From an uncultured Pseudomonadota bacterium (GTDB taxonomy: Bacteria > Myxococcota_A > UBA796 > SXON01): DNA of 64,000 nucleotides. Under the pieces are notes generated by a model. It did no database searches. It worked only from the letters and a program-made list of their open reading frames with translations, and had not been told where the DNA came from. Positions within the stretch are counted from its first letter, which is position 1. Each line of letters begins with the position of its first letter. Below, in pieces: positions 1 through 8,380 of the stretch. Made by a program: the position numbers and the translations under genes. The stretch is from contig CAIQVJ010000118.1 of the NCBI GenBank assembly GCA_903875225.1, positions 62,001 to 126,000 of the forward strand. Reading direction: 5' to 3'.

Positions 1-2210
1 GTCCCGAGCTGATCCGCTCGCTCCGGGGTCGACCACCGCAGTGTGCCATCGGCGTTGAGCACCCCGACCGTGTCCGCGGCTTGAAACGCCACCCCGCCGT
101 CCGCGAGCGCCGAGACGCTCGTGACCCGGGCTGGTCCGGCATATCGCCACAGCCCGGCCTCCGCGCGGGGGAGCCGGGTATCGCCGATCCCGCGCCATTG
201 CAGCGCGGCGGCGACGACCTCGAGCGCCCCCTCCACGAGGACCCGCCCATCCGGGCCCACCAGCATGGCGCCGGGCTTCGGCAGTCCGAGCTTCTCGGCG
301 AGCTCGTCGTAGAAGTCGCCGGCCTCCACGGTCTGCTGGGGGTCGTGCTGGGCGGCCAGGCCGCCGAGCCGCCGGGCCAGGCCCTCGGGCGAGGCGTCGA
401 GGTAGCGCACCACGTCGGTGGATGCCCAGAGCACGTCCATCCCGGGATCCCGGGCGGCGGCCAGCAGCCGATCCGGAACCGTGCCGTCTGCGCTGGCGAT
501 CACCAGCGTGGGGCGCCCCGCGCGCAGGGGCAGGCTGACGGGGTTGGTGTTCACGGTGAAGCCGGTGAGGCCCGCCACGGACCGGCCCGGGGCGAGCGGC
601 TTGCGTGGGGTCAGGAAAGGGACGCCGGCCTCGGCGTGTGTGGGCCAGGCTGGCAGCGCGGCCAGCGCAGAGAGCGGGTTCGCTGCGGTCGAGTGCAGCG
701 CGTCGCCGAGCGCCGTCAATCGCGCCGCCAGAGCGGCGCTCTCCGCGGCGAAGTTCGGAAAATCAGCGTGGCTCAACGAGGACCACAACGCGCGGCGCAG
801 GGGGTCGTCCGCGAGACCGCCCTCGGCCGGGGTCGGCGCCTCGACGGGCCTCCAGCGGGGGAGCGGCGCTCCGCCCAGCCTTCGCGCGGGGGCGGTGGAG
901 GGATCGACCCGGGTGGCCCACCACGTGCCCGGCGCCGGGATCAGGACGGCGTCGAGCCAGGGGTTGCGGCGCGGAGGATCGGGCCACGCACGCGCCATCT
1001 GGTAGGCCTCCTTCGCGGTCGCAGTGTCAATCAGGTACCAGGCCTCGCCCTGGGTGACCACGAAGCCGGTCGCCGTGAGCACCTCTGGATTGCAGGGCGC
1101 CGGGAAGCTCCAGAGCTCACGGCCGGTGGCGACCTCGAAGAGCGCCGAGCGGCCGGTGCTGCCTGCCGCGTCCGGGGGGGCGTCTTCGTCCACGACGATC
1201 GCGAGCCTCCCGTCTGCCGAAACGACGCCCTCACGCGCCCATCGTGGGATCTCCGAGCCGATGTCGTGCCCGGAGGCCGTATTGACGACTCGCGTGCCGC
1301 TGGCGGTGACCCGGAGCGCGTACGGGTTCACGCTGGGCTCCATCTGCGTGCCGACCACCGTGTAGGGACGGGGGGGCGGGAGTCCGCGCCGGATGATCGG
1401 GCGCCGGGCAGTCGTCCCGGTGAAGGGATCCCAGACGAGGTCGCCGAGCGAGAAGCACGGCGCGTCGCCACAGGTGGCTGCGCGCGTCACCCCGGCCACC
1501 GCCACGGACTGCATGCTCGTGCCCGAGCTCGCGAGATGCAGGAGCGTGTCGTCGGTCAGCACCCACAACCCGCTCGCGGTGAGCGCTGCGGCGCGGCTCG
1601 GGAGCGGCGCGAACGCGACGGGCTCGCACTCGGTGTCGACCAGCAGGATGCCGGAGGCCCCGCGCAGGATCACCGGATCCCCAACCCTCGTGGGCGCGAT
1701 CACCTCGCCCTCCGCTCCATCGAGGGTGCACGACGCACCGGGGCTGTGGATCACGAGCCCACCCCCGGCGCGGGTGTATGCGACGTTCCCGTCTGGCAGC
1801 CCGGCGACGCCGTCGATGTCCCTCGCGCGGAGGGCCTCCCGTGTGCCGTCCGGGTGCACGCGTGTGAGCGTGTCGGGAGTCGTCAGGAGCAGGTCGGCCG
1901 AGCCGTCCGGCATGGTGGCGAGCGCGATGTCGCGGACCTGATCGAGGTCGAAGCTGCCGTGCTCGAAGGAGACGTGAGCCTTCCGGTGGTCGAGCGTGAC
2001 CGTGAAGCTGCCATAGGCCGTGGTGTCGTTGTGCACCGACTCCAGCACGTGGCCATCGGCGGGGTCGATGTGCAGGAGGTCGTCGTCGGCCGCTATCCAC
2101 ACCTGCTCGGGGCTGCCCGCGACGAGCAGTTGACGATCCCGGTGCGTGGTCGGAACGGGCGTGCCTGCTCGCGTGGACGGCAGCAAGGCGAGAAGGAGGA
2201 GTGTGAACAC
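1..2210 (-). CDS. Secreted beta-propeller protein with a thioredoxin-fold-like segment (3' end beyond window)
   Basis: The frame is open from a GTG at 2210 to the left edge (736 codons read, no stop), so the gene is C-terminally incomplete here. The start gives a signal peptide (VFTLLLLALLPSTRAG). Residues about 20-530 hold repeated short strand patterns of the PQQ/WD40-like propeller kind, such as ALFEVATGRELWSFPAP and AWYLIDTATAKEAY. At about 535-660 there is a redoxin-like stretch (PTLVIASADG ... LGLPKPGAMLVGPDGRVL) without a CxxC pair, so redox activity is doubtful. Propeller-like sequence resumes after about 665. A TATACT box lies six bases before the GTG and no ribosome binding site is visible, so the mRNA is probably leaderless. 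A long open frame runs antisense on the + strand, but only the minus frame gives sensible protein. Substrate and role are unknown. Confidence 0.75.
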   Translation of the reverse strand, partial: MFTLLLLALLPSTRAGTPVPTTHRDRQLLVAGSPEQVWIAADDDLLHIDPADGHVLESVHNDTTAYGSFTVTLDHRKAHVSFEHGSFDLDQVRDIALATMPDGSADLLLTTPDTLTRVHPDGTREALRARDIDGVAGLPDGNVAYTRAGGGLVIHSPGASCTLDGAEGEVIAPTRVGDPVILRGASGILLVDTECEPVAFAPLPSRAAALTASGLWVLTDDTLLHLASSGTSMQSVAVAGVTRAATCGDAPCFSLGDLVWDPFTGTTARRPIIRRGLPPPRPYTVVGTQMEPSVNPYALRVTASGTRVVNTASGHDIGSEIPRWAREGVVSADGRLAIVVDEDAPPDAAGSTGRSALFEVATGRELWSFPAPCNPEVLTATGFVVTQGEAWYLIDTATAKEAYQMARAWPDPPRRNPWLDAVLIPAPGTWWATRVDPSTAPARRLGGAPLPRWRPVEAPTPAEGGLADDPLRRALWSSLSHADFPNFAAESAALAARLTALGDALHSTAANPLSALAALPAWPTHAEAGVPFLTPRKPLAPGRSVAGLTGFTVNTNPVSLPLRAGRPTLVIASADGTVPDRLLAAARDPGMDVLWASTDVVRYLDASPEGLARRLGGLAAQHDPQQTVEAGDFYDELAEKLGLPKPGAMLVGPDGRVLVEGALEVVAAALQWRGIGDTRLPRAEAGLWRYAGPARVTSVSALADGGVAFQAADTVGVLNADGTLRWSTPERADQLG

Positions 2211-2216
2211 GCGCGA

Positions 2217-2222
2217 AGTATA
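2217..2222 (-). promoter_or_regulatory. -10 box (TATACT) for the left-edge propeller gene
   Basis: TATACT on the minus strand is followed by six bases and then the GTG start at 2210. This geometry would start the mRNA on or near the start codon. No convincing -35 hexamer is seen. Confidence 0.45.
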
Positions 2223-2273
2223 GGCTCTCAGGGTAGGAGAGGGAACCCCGCACTCTCTTTCTGGAGCGACACG

Positions 2274-3635
2274 ATGCGCACGATCCCCACCTTCGCCCTC
2301 CTCGGCCCGGCCCTGCTGCTCGGCTGCAGCGGTCAGCCCGCCGACTCCGACAGCCAGGCCGTCGTCGACAGTGGAGGCCCTTGCGCGGATGACGACGCAT
2401 GCCTCTCCAACGAGATCTGCGAGGAGCGCGCGTGCATCGTCGGGGATCGCGACAATTCGGCCGAGGAGGCGACCCCGCTCCAGGTCGACAACGACGGCAA
2501 CCAGTCCGGCGCGGGGCACATCGAGCCCGCGGGCGACGTCGACTGGTTCTCGTTCACCTCCCAGGGCAAGCAGTTCATCCGGGTCGACTCCAGCGTGGAC
2601 GACGAGGAGTCCGGGATCGACAGCCTCAACACGCTCCTGACCATCTACGACCCCTCGGGAAACCTCCTCGCGCAGGAGGACGAGCACCCGATCGGGGATG
2701 TGTCGACCTACGACTCGGTCGCGTTTGCCTGGCTGAACGACCCTGGAACCTACACGGTCACCATCGAGGACAACGCGGGCCGGTCCGCCCCCGGGACCAC
2801 CTACGTCCTGACCGCCAAGGACCTGGGGGCCGGGGGCAGCGAGCCCGATTCGCTGCAGTCCCCGGGCGCCTCGGTCAGCTATTCGGGGGCCGATCTCTGG
2901 TATCCGCTGCCCATCGCGCTGGAGGGCAGCACGGACACGTCCGACTCGTTCCTCCTCACCGCTCCGTGGACCGACACGCAGCTCAGCTTCGTGATGACGA
3001 CGTCGCTCACCGGATCCGCGCTCGCCCCGCACCTCACGCTCTACAACACCGATGGCGACCTGGTGATGGACAAGGAGAGCCCTACACTCTCCTCCCCCGC
3101 GACCCTGGCGAACTCGGAGGGGAGCACCTACGTCCTGAAGGTCGCGGATACGGCCGAGGGGAGCGGGCCGACCTACTGGGGCTTCATCTTCGCCCTGGTG
3201 CGCTCCGAGGGCTACGGCAACGAGCGTGAATCGGAGACCAACGACACGCTCGGGAACGCGAACGTCCTGACGATGGTGGATCAGGAGCCCACCATCGGGT
3301 CCTGGGTCGCCGGGTTCGGGAGCGGGCACATCGATACGCTGGAGGACGTCGATCTGTGGAAGTTCACGGTGGACTTCAACGACCCGTACCTCTCCGTGTT
3401 CTTTGGCGCCCACGACTACGGCGGCCTGTTGGTGGCCTCGGTCGACATCCTCTCGAGCACGGGCAACGTGGTCGCCTCCTTGCCCTACGACGCGGACTCC
3501 GACCTCTGGAACGCGGGGCCGTTCGCGTCCGGCGACTACTACGTGCGCGTGACCGGCGCGAACGACAACGTCGCGGAGGGAGAGGGCGCGTACTATCAAC
3601 TGGCGGTGCACGCGAGCACCAGCCCGTTGGAGTAG
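2274..3635 (+). CDS. Lipoprotein with repeated PPC-like beta domains
   Basis: A 453-residue lipoprotein, probably on the outer membrane or periplasmic face. The start at 2274 has a GGAG site seven bases upstream and gives MRTIPTFALLGPALLLGC with a clean lipobox (LLGC). The mature N terminus has a small Cys-rich segment (CADDDACLSNEICEERAC). Three blocks follow, each with a pattern like GDVDWFSFT...TYTVTIED, typical of bacterial pre-peptidase C-terminal (PPC) beta-sandwich domains. These usually accompany secreted enzymes, but no catalytic domain is present. The open frame extends about 2 kb upstream, but that part is antisense to the propeller gene and not coding. It is transcribed divergently from that gene. 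Function unknown; a surface or adhesion role is inference. Confidence 0.75.
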   Translation: MRTIPTFALLGPALLLGCSGQPADSDSQAVVDSGGPCADDDACLSNEICEERACIVGDRDNSAEEATPLQVDNDGNQSGAGHIEPAGDVDWFSFTSQGKQFIRVDSSVDDEESGIDSLNTLLTIYDPSGNLLAQEDEHPIGDVSTYDSVAFAWLNDPGTYTVTIEDNAGRSAPGTTYVLTAKDLGAGGSEPDSLQSPGASVSYSGADLWYPLPIALEGSTDTSDSFLLTAPWTDTQLSFVMTTSLTGSALAPHLTLYNTDGDLVMDKESPTLSSPATLANSEGSTYVLKVADTAEGSGPTYWGFIFALVRSEGYGNERESETNDTLGNANVLTMVDQEPTIGSWVAGFGSGHIDTLEDVDLWKFTVDFNDPYLSVFFGAHDYGGLLVASVDILSSTGNVVASLPYDADSDLWNAGPFASGDYYVRVTGANDNVAEGEGAYYQLAVHASTSPLE

Positions 3636-3659
3636 CGAGCACGGAATATCCCCGCGGAT

Positions 3660-3687
3660 TTGCGTGTACCGATGGCCTCGGTATAGT
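3660..3687 (+). promoter_or_regulatory. Sigma-70-like promoter for the START-like gene
   Basis: TTGCGT at 3660-3665, a 16-base spacer and TATAGT at 3682-3687 lie 21 bases before the start codon at 3709. That leaves room for the GGAG ribosome binding site at 3699-3702. Confidence 0.5.
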
Positions 3688-3708
3688 GCGCTCGCCCCGG
3701 AGATCTCC

Positions 3709-4341
3709 ATGCGTCCCTTCTGCCTCGTCCTCCCGCTCCTGGCGCTCTCCGCGGGCGCCTACGCGGCCGATCCGAACGCGCCGCACAACAACCAGGGGAT
3801 CGTCGCCGCCTACCATGGTGCACCGGCCAAGGTCACGCTCTCGGCCGAGGACGAAGCAAAGCTCGCCGCGGGCCAGATGGTGCAGAAGCAGGGGCAGACG
3901 GGAAACGGCGGCCACGCGGTCGCGTTCATGAACATCAACGCGACGCCGGACAAGGTGTGGTCGAAGATCACGAGCTTCTCCAACTACCCGAGCTGGGTGG
4001 ACAACGTGACCTCCTGCACGACCTACAAGAAGGAGGGCTCGATGATCTACGTCGATTTCGTGCTCTCCGTCATGGGTATCGGCGTGGAGTACTACATCAA
4101 GCACGACTACGAGCCGAGCCAGGGGTACATGACCTGGACGCTCGACTATTCACGGCTCTCCGACCTCGATGACTCGGTGGGCTACTGGCGGGTCACGGCG
4201 GTCTCCCCCACGGTCACGCGTGTGGAGTACTCCGTGGACATCCGCTTCAAGGGCTGGATCCCCGGGTTCGTGCAGGACATGATCAGCACGAAGGGGCTCA
4301 CCACGGCGACCTCCTGGGTGAAGAAGCAGTCGGAGAGCTGA
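3709..4341 (+). CDS. Exported START/SRPBCC-fold protein
   Basis: A 210-residue protein with a Sec signal peptide (MRPFCLVLPLLALSAGAYA, cleavage before AD). The ATG at 3709 is preferred over an upstream in-frame TTG because it carries a GGAG site and begins the signal peptide. After a 40-residue lead comes an SRPBCC/START-like hydrophobic-pocket domain: VAFMNINATPDKVWSKITSFSNYPSWVDNV opens the fold, and the last third (GYWRVTAVSPTVTRVEYSVDIRF, then a C-terminal helix) matches the usual layout. Such domains bind lipids or aromatic ligands, and some act as cyclases. An exported form could carry lipids in the periplasm, which is inference. A second SRPBCC protein lies at 12036-12491 but is not exported. 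Confidence 0.7.
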   Translation: MRPFCLVLPLLALSAGAYAADPNAPHNNQGIVAAYHGAPAKVTLSAEDEAKLAAGQMVQKQGQTGNGGHAVAFMNINATPDKVWSKITSFSNYPSWVDNVTSCTTYKKEGSMIYVDFVLSVMGIGVEYYIKHDYEPSQGYMTWTLDYSRLSDLDDSVGYWRVTAVSPTVTRVEYSVDIRFKGWIPGFVQDMISTKGLTTATSWVKKQSES

Positions 4342-4353
4342 TCGCCTGCCGGA

Positions 4354-6135
4354 TCAGCCCGCCTCGGGGCAGAACCCGCGCGGCTCCACCGTCGAGAGCA
4401 CGGCCCGCAGGTCCAGGTCCGGGTCCTTCCCGAACCGGTACGAATCCCCCCACAACGATGCCCGGCCCCCAAACGCGGCTGGGGTGTCCTCGTACGGCAC
4501 GAGGTCGGCGGTGAACTCATCGGGCCAGGTGCAGTCGTCGAACGCGGGGTTCGCGAGGGTGGGGGATCCCGCCACCTCGGGTACGACGCCGCCCGGAACG
4601 TCGGGATCGGGCAGGCCCGTCGAGCCGATGGTCGTCAGGAACATCGGGTAGGCCCTGGTGAACGACGAGTCGAACCAGGTGTTGTTGGCGTCGTCGAGCC
4701 AGTTGCCGTCCGGGGCGCTCATGGTGGTGCAGCGCCAGCTTCCGTCGTCGTACGGCCCCTCCCAGGCGCCGTCCGCGCACCGGTTGTGGTTGGAGAGCTG
4801 GATCGGCACCCCGTCGCGCGTGGTGGAGAACTTCAGGGCGGCCGCAGCCAACCAATCGCGGGCAAGCGTGTCGTCGAGCACGGTCGGGTCGGCGCCGTCG
4901 GGCCGGAGCGCGAGCGGGTTGATCCCCCAGCCGTCGAGCCCGAAGCCGAAGTTCTCGTCGCCCAGGTCCGTCACCCCGTCCCCGTTGGTGTCCGGGATGC
5001 CGCTCGGCTTCGAGATGACGCCCAGTCCCGTGGGCGTGAAGCCCCAGAAGTAGTGGATCGTCAGCCCGTCCACGATGGCCTGGGAGGCGTAGGCCACGCG
5101 GTTCCGGTGTTGGATGGGCGCGCTCTCGTCGCCCGCGGTCCGCATCCACTGGACCCGCCCGAAGAACCCGACGCCGACCGTGTCGCCGACGATGGCGTCC
5201 TCGCCCGGAAAGCAGGTGTAGGTCGAGGTCTCGCTGGCCTCGTCCCAGTACGGGATGCAGAGGTAGCCCCAGGCAGGGTGGTCGAACGGCTCGGGCATCG
5301 AACCGTCGGGACCGAGGTCCGCGAGTATGACCGCGACCGCCGACCAGTCGGGAGCGCAGGCCCAGATGTCGGCTTTGGCCATGCGGTACCAGGACTCGGT
5401 GCCGTCAGCGTTGTCGATCCAACTGGCCACAGGCGCCCGGGCGTAGCACCGGCCCTCGTCCACGCACGCTGTGACATCCCCCGCCGTCTCCCCCACGCAG
5501 GCGCGGCAGTCCTCGCCCTCCCGGAAGAACTCGTAGACCTCCTGCTCGGTGCAGCTCCCGTCGGCCTCCGCGGCGTCGACGTCCCCCGCGTTCGCCTCGA
5601 CCCCGGCCTTGCAGTCCCCCGGCATGGGCGTGTTGGAGGGGGCCGGATCGGAGACGAATTGCATGAACGTGGCCAACTGGAAGCTCGCGTCCAGCCCCCG
5701 GTCGCCGTCGTCGATGGTGGTGAGGATCTCGCCGTTCTCACACAGGCCCGGGTGAAACGTGTCGCCGAAGAGCTGGTTCAGCGTCAGCGCGCCGATCCCG
5801 TTGGCCGCCCGGCGGCCGGTCATGCCGTCCAGGACCGCCTGGAGCTCCTCGCCGCCTCCGCCAGACGTACCTTCCAGCACCCCGCCGAGGCTGGACAGGA
5901 GGTTGTCGTCGACGTCGAACGCGCTGCGCGAATCGGGCGCGGGCTCGAGGTCGGCCAGGTGGCTGGAGACCGGCTCGGGCCCACGGGGTGGCAGCCCGTG
6001 CGGCACGTCACCGGCCCCGCTGGCGAGGCGCAGGCGGGTGAACTCGGGCATCCCGGGGGAGACCCGGGGGCCATCCGGCAGTCCGGCGTCGATCGGCGCC
6101 TTGCAGGCCGCCCAGAGCAGGAGCGTCGTGATCAC
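4354..6135 (-). CDS. Large lipoprotein, unknown function
   Basis: A 593-residue protein I do not recognise. The GTG at 6135 overlaps the TGA of the upstream gene (GTGA), which decides the start over a GTG four codons earlier. The N terminus VITTLLLWAAC is short and hydrophobic, ending in a Cys with Trp at -3, so the lipobox is imperfect. The protein is rich in Asp, Trp and Cys. It includes a clustered-Cys segment (CTEQEVYEFF...CRACVGETAGDVTACVDEGRCYA) and one calcium-loop-like stretch (DTNGDGVTDLGDENFG). Late segments (SNHNRCADGAWEGPY, WRCTTMSAPDGNW) resemble no family I can name. It forms a two-gene operon with the small lipoprotein gene upstream and converges on the START-like gene. Confidence 0.65.
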   Translation of the reverse strand: MITTLLLWAACKAPIDAGLPDGPRVSPGMPEFTRLRLASGAGDVPHGLPPRGPEPVSSHLADLEPAPDSRSAFDVDDNLLSSLGGVLEGTSGGGGEELQAVLDGMTGRRAANGIGALTLNQLFGDTFHPGLCENGEILTTIDDGDRGLDASFQLATFMQFVSDPAPSNTPMPGDCKAGVEANAGDVDAAEADGSCTEQEVYEFFREGEDCRACVGETAGDVTACVDEGRCYARAPVASWIDNADGTESWYRMAKADIWACAPDWSAVAVILADLGPDGSMPEPFDHPAWGYLCIPYWDEASETSTYTCFPGEDAIVGDTVGVGFFGRVQWMRTAGDESAPIQHRNRVAYASQAIVDGLTIHYFWGFTPTGLGVISKPSGIPDTNGDGVTDLGDENFGFGLDGWGINPLALRPDGADPTVLDDTLARDWLAAAALKFSTTRDGVPIQLSNHNRCADGAWEGPYDDGSWRCTTMSAPDGNWLDDANNTWFDSSFTRAYPMFLTTIGSTGLPDPDVPGGVVPEVAGSPTLANPAFDDCTWPDEFTADLVPYEDTPAAFGGRASLWGDSYRFGKDPDLDLRAVLSTVEPRGFCPEAG

Positions 6136-6653
6136 CCCTGCACCCACACACCCGTGAGACCCATCTCGGCGGTGCAGGGGTAGGTGAACGCGTCGCCGTA
6201 TTGCGTCCCAACGCTGGAGCAGTCGGCACCCTCACACTCCACTGCGACGTCCCACCGACCCGTGAACGAGGAGTCGTCGTCGAACGTGCCATCCAGCGTG
6301 CGCGTGATCCGCTCCGTCGCGTCCATGCCATAGTTGGACCAGCCCACGTAGTCGGTACCCAACGAGCAGGCGAAGTCGGAATCGGTCAACGTGCAGTCCA
6401 CCGGGCGCCCATCGGGCTCGTAGAAGCGAAATCCATAGGTTTCGAGCTCGATCTCCCAGGTGTCGACGCCGCCCATGCGCGTGCCCGCCTCCCCCAACTG
6501 GCAGTCACCGCCCCACGTGTCGGGAAACGTGACGTCCCAGCGCCCCTCGAGGGGCACGATCGCCTCCTCGACCGGGGGGGATTCGTCCGGCTGCCCGCAC
6601 GCGATCGTGACCAACAGGAGCGATTTGACGAGGTGGCGGCGCCGTGCGAACAT
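6132..6653 (-). CDS. Small lipoprotein, unknown function
   Basis: A 173-residue lipoprotein. The ATG at 6653 gives MFARRRHLVKSLLLVTIAC with an acceptable lipobox (TIAC). An in-frame GTG seven codons earlier would only lengthen the basic end. The mature part has four Cys residues and a repeated pattern around GRWDV (GRWDVTFPDTWGG near the start, TGRWDVAVECEG near the end). This suggests a small beta-barrel or two-repeat beta domain. Its stop overlaps the start of the 593-residue lipoprotein gene. Its start lies five bases from the start of the divergent gene at 6659, so both genes must draw regulatory sequence from inside the other. Confidence 0.65.
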   Translation of the reverse strand: MFARRRHLVKSLLLVTIACGQPDESPPVEEAIVPLEGRWDVTFPDTWGGDCQLGEAGTRMGGVDTWEIELETYGFRFYEPDGRPVDCTLTDSDFACSLGTDYVGWSNYGMDATERITRTLDGTFDDDSSFTGRWDVAVECEGADCSSVGTQYGDAFTYPCTAEMGLTGVWVQG

Positions 6654-6658
6654 GAGCC

Positions 6659-7480
6659 ATGCGCAGCCTACCACTCTTCGCGCTCCTTGTGGGTTGCGGC
6701 GGGCAGAAAGCGACTCCGGTCGCCGAGTGCTCCCACCCCGCGCGGGCGGCGGCGGTGCCGGTGATCGGGGACCACAACGGCGATGGTGTCACCGACATCG
6801 CGGATGCCATCTACATGTGCGACTACGTCTCACGCGCGGGGCCGGCGCCCGTGTGCGCGGCGGCTGCCGACGTGATGGGGGACGATCTCATCGATCTCGG
6901 GCAGGGCACGGCGATCCTGTACCACGACTTCGTCGGAAACACGACCTATGCGGCCCTTGCCGCGGGGGCCTGTGCCCTGCCCACCGACCCCGGCGCGGCC
7001 TGCGCGGGCGATCTGGCGCTCACGCTCGATGCATCCTCTGCCACGGCGGGCACCGCGACCGTGACTGTGTCGGTCCAGTCCCCGGAGCTTGCGCTCCAGG
7101 GTTGGGCGCTCTCCGTCGCCGCGGAGGGCTGTCGGGTGACAGGCGCATCGACTGCGGGCACCCAGGCGGCGGATCGGCGCGACAGCCCGCCGGGCGTCCG
7201 GGACGGCGGTTTCCAGCGCACGGACCTGACGGGCGACGGTGGCGTGGTGGACGGCACGGTCCTCGACCTGCACGGCACTGCCGTGCTGCCCGCATCGCCC
7301 GATGCCCAGCCCATCCTGGCGCTCACCGTCCAGGCGATCTCCGGGTGTACCGCGTGTACCGTCCGCATCCAGGACGGGCTGGTGGGCGCCGGAGCGCCGA
7401 TCACCAACGTGCTGGTCGCGGGCGGTCACGCATACCTGCCCGGCGGCGGCGAGGTGTCGGTCGGGGTCTGCGGGGGGTAG
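6659..7480 (+). CDS. Lipoprotein with dockerin-like and cohesin-like segments
   Basis: A 273-residue lipoprotein: MRSLPLFALLVGC carries a perfect lipobox (LVGC). Residues about 30-90 hold two calcium-loop repeats of dockerin type I style (DHNGDGVTDIADAIYMCDYV, then a weaker second copy DVMGDDLIDLGQGTAILYHDFV). Residues about 110-270 form a beta-rich region (TLDASSATAGTATVTVSVQ, LALTVQAISG) resembling cohesin-like beta-sandwich domains. Dockerin-cohesin pairs usually build extracellular complexes; here both may sit in one lipoprotein, a layout seen in non-cellulosomal bacteria. No obvious ribosome binding site is seen. The gene converges on the aldolase gene. Confidence 0.65.
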   Translation: MRSLPLFALLVGCGGQKATPVAECSHPARAAAVPVIGDHNGDGVTDIADAIYMCDYVSRAGPAPVCAAAADVMGDDLIDLGQGTAILYHDFVGNTTYAALAAGACALPTDPGAACAGDLALTLDASSATAGTATVTVSVQSPELALQGWALSVAAEGCRVTGASTAGTQAADRRDSPPGVRDGGFQRTDLTGDGGVVDGTVLDLHGTAVLPASPDAQPILALTVQAISGCTACTVRIQDGLVGAGAPITNVLVAGGHAYLPGGGEVSVGVCGG

Positions 7481-7510
7481 CGCGTCGGCGCGGGCGATCA
7501 CCCGCCGGGC

Positions 7511-8380
7511 TCACTTCACCAACGCGCGCAGGACCTCGGAGACCAGCGCATCCTCGAGCCGCCCGGCCTCTCTGCTCGACATCGTCGCGCCCAGACCCGC
7601 CTGCGTGACTCGCGCCATCTTCATCTCGGACTTTGGCGCGATGCCGCTCGGACTCGGGTGCGCGCACCCCGAGCAGCCGGTGCACGCATGCGGCAGGTCG
7701 GCCCCGGGGTTGTCGGCCCGGGCGACGGCGCTCGGCGGCCCGCCGTAGCGCTTGAGGCCCATGCTGCGCAGCTTCCCGGCCTCGTCGGCGGGTAGTTCGC
7801 GCACGTGGCCGAGGTCTCGCGCGGTCTTGGTGATGAGGGCCGTGTGCTCCATGGTCTCGAGGTTGCACCACGCGAGCAGGAGGCTCTTCCCCAGGCAGAC
7901 CGCGCCGTGGCGATCCATCAGGATCGCGTCGTGGTCGCGCACGTAGGGGCGGATCTTGTCCGCCAGGGTGAGCGTGCCGGTGGTCGCGTACTCGACGGTG
8001 GGCACGGTGCCCAGGGTGAGCACGACCTCGGGCAACACGCACCGCGCCATGCTCACCCCCGCGATGGTGAACGCCACGGAGATCGGGGGGTGCGTGTGGA
8101 TGACAGCCGAGATGTCGGGCCGCTCGTCGTAGCAGGCGAGGTGCATCGCCATCTCGCTGGTCGGGCTGCCGGCGCCGCGCAGCTTCTTGCCCTTGCGGTC
8201 GATCACGACGAGGTCCTCGTCGACGAGGAACCCCTTGTGGCAGCCTGCCTTCGTGCACAGGATCTCGGTCTCCGAGAGCTTCACCGAGAGGTTGCCGTCC
8301 ATCGCCACGAGCATGTGCCGCTCGTAGCAGAGGTGGCTGAACCGGATGATCTCGTCACGCAGCTTTCGTTCGGGGATCAC
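7511..8380 (-). CDS. Class II (fuculose-phosphate-type) aldolase with C-terminal extension
   Basis: A 289-residue zinc-dependent class II aldolase/adducin-family enzyme; such enzymes cleave L-fuculose-1-P, rhamnulose-1-P or similar sugar phosphates. Glu76 (GSPTSEMAMH), His95 and His97 (VIHTHPP) and His158 (LMDRHGAV) fit the known metal and catalytic positions. The fold ends near residue 210. The remaining 80 residues are unusual: a cluster at 231-241 (HACTGCSGCAH), a Pro/Gly/Ser-rich linker and a final amphipathic helix (EAGRLEDALVSEVLRALVK). Such a linker plus helix resembles the encapsulation peptides of bacterial-microcompartment aldolases. The GTG at 8380 overlaps the TGA of the GH18 gene (GTGA), so the two are translationally coupled. 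The sugar substrate cannot be told from sequence. Confidence 0.85.
   Translation of the reverse strand: MIPERKLRDEIIRFSHLCYERHMLVAMDGNLSVKLSETEILCTKAGCHKGFLVDEDLVVIDRKGKKLRGAGSPTSEMAMHLACYDERPDISAVIHTHPPISVAFTIAGVSMARCVLPEVVLTLGTVPTVEYATTGTLTLADKIRPYVRDHDAILMDRHGAVCLGKSLLLAWCNLETMEHTALITKTARDLGHVRELPADEAGKLRSMGLKRYGGPPSAVARADNPGADLPHACTGCSGCAHPSPSGIAPKSEMKMARVTQAGLGATMSSREAGRLEDALVSEVLRALVK

Noticed and set aside
81-2273. Long plus-strand open frame continuous with the lipoprotein gene at 2274
   Set aside because: It is the codon-matched antisense of the left-edge propeller gene; its translation is Arg/Gly/Asp-rich without domain sense, and the signal peptide and ribosome binding site lie at 2274.
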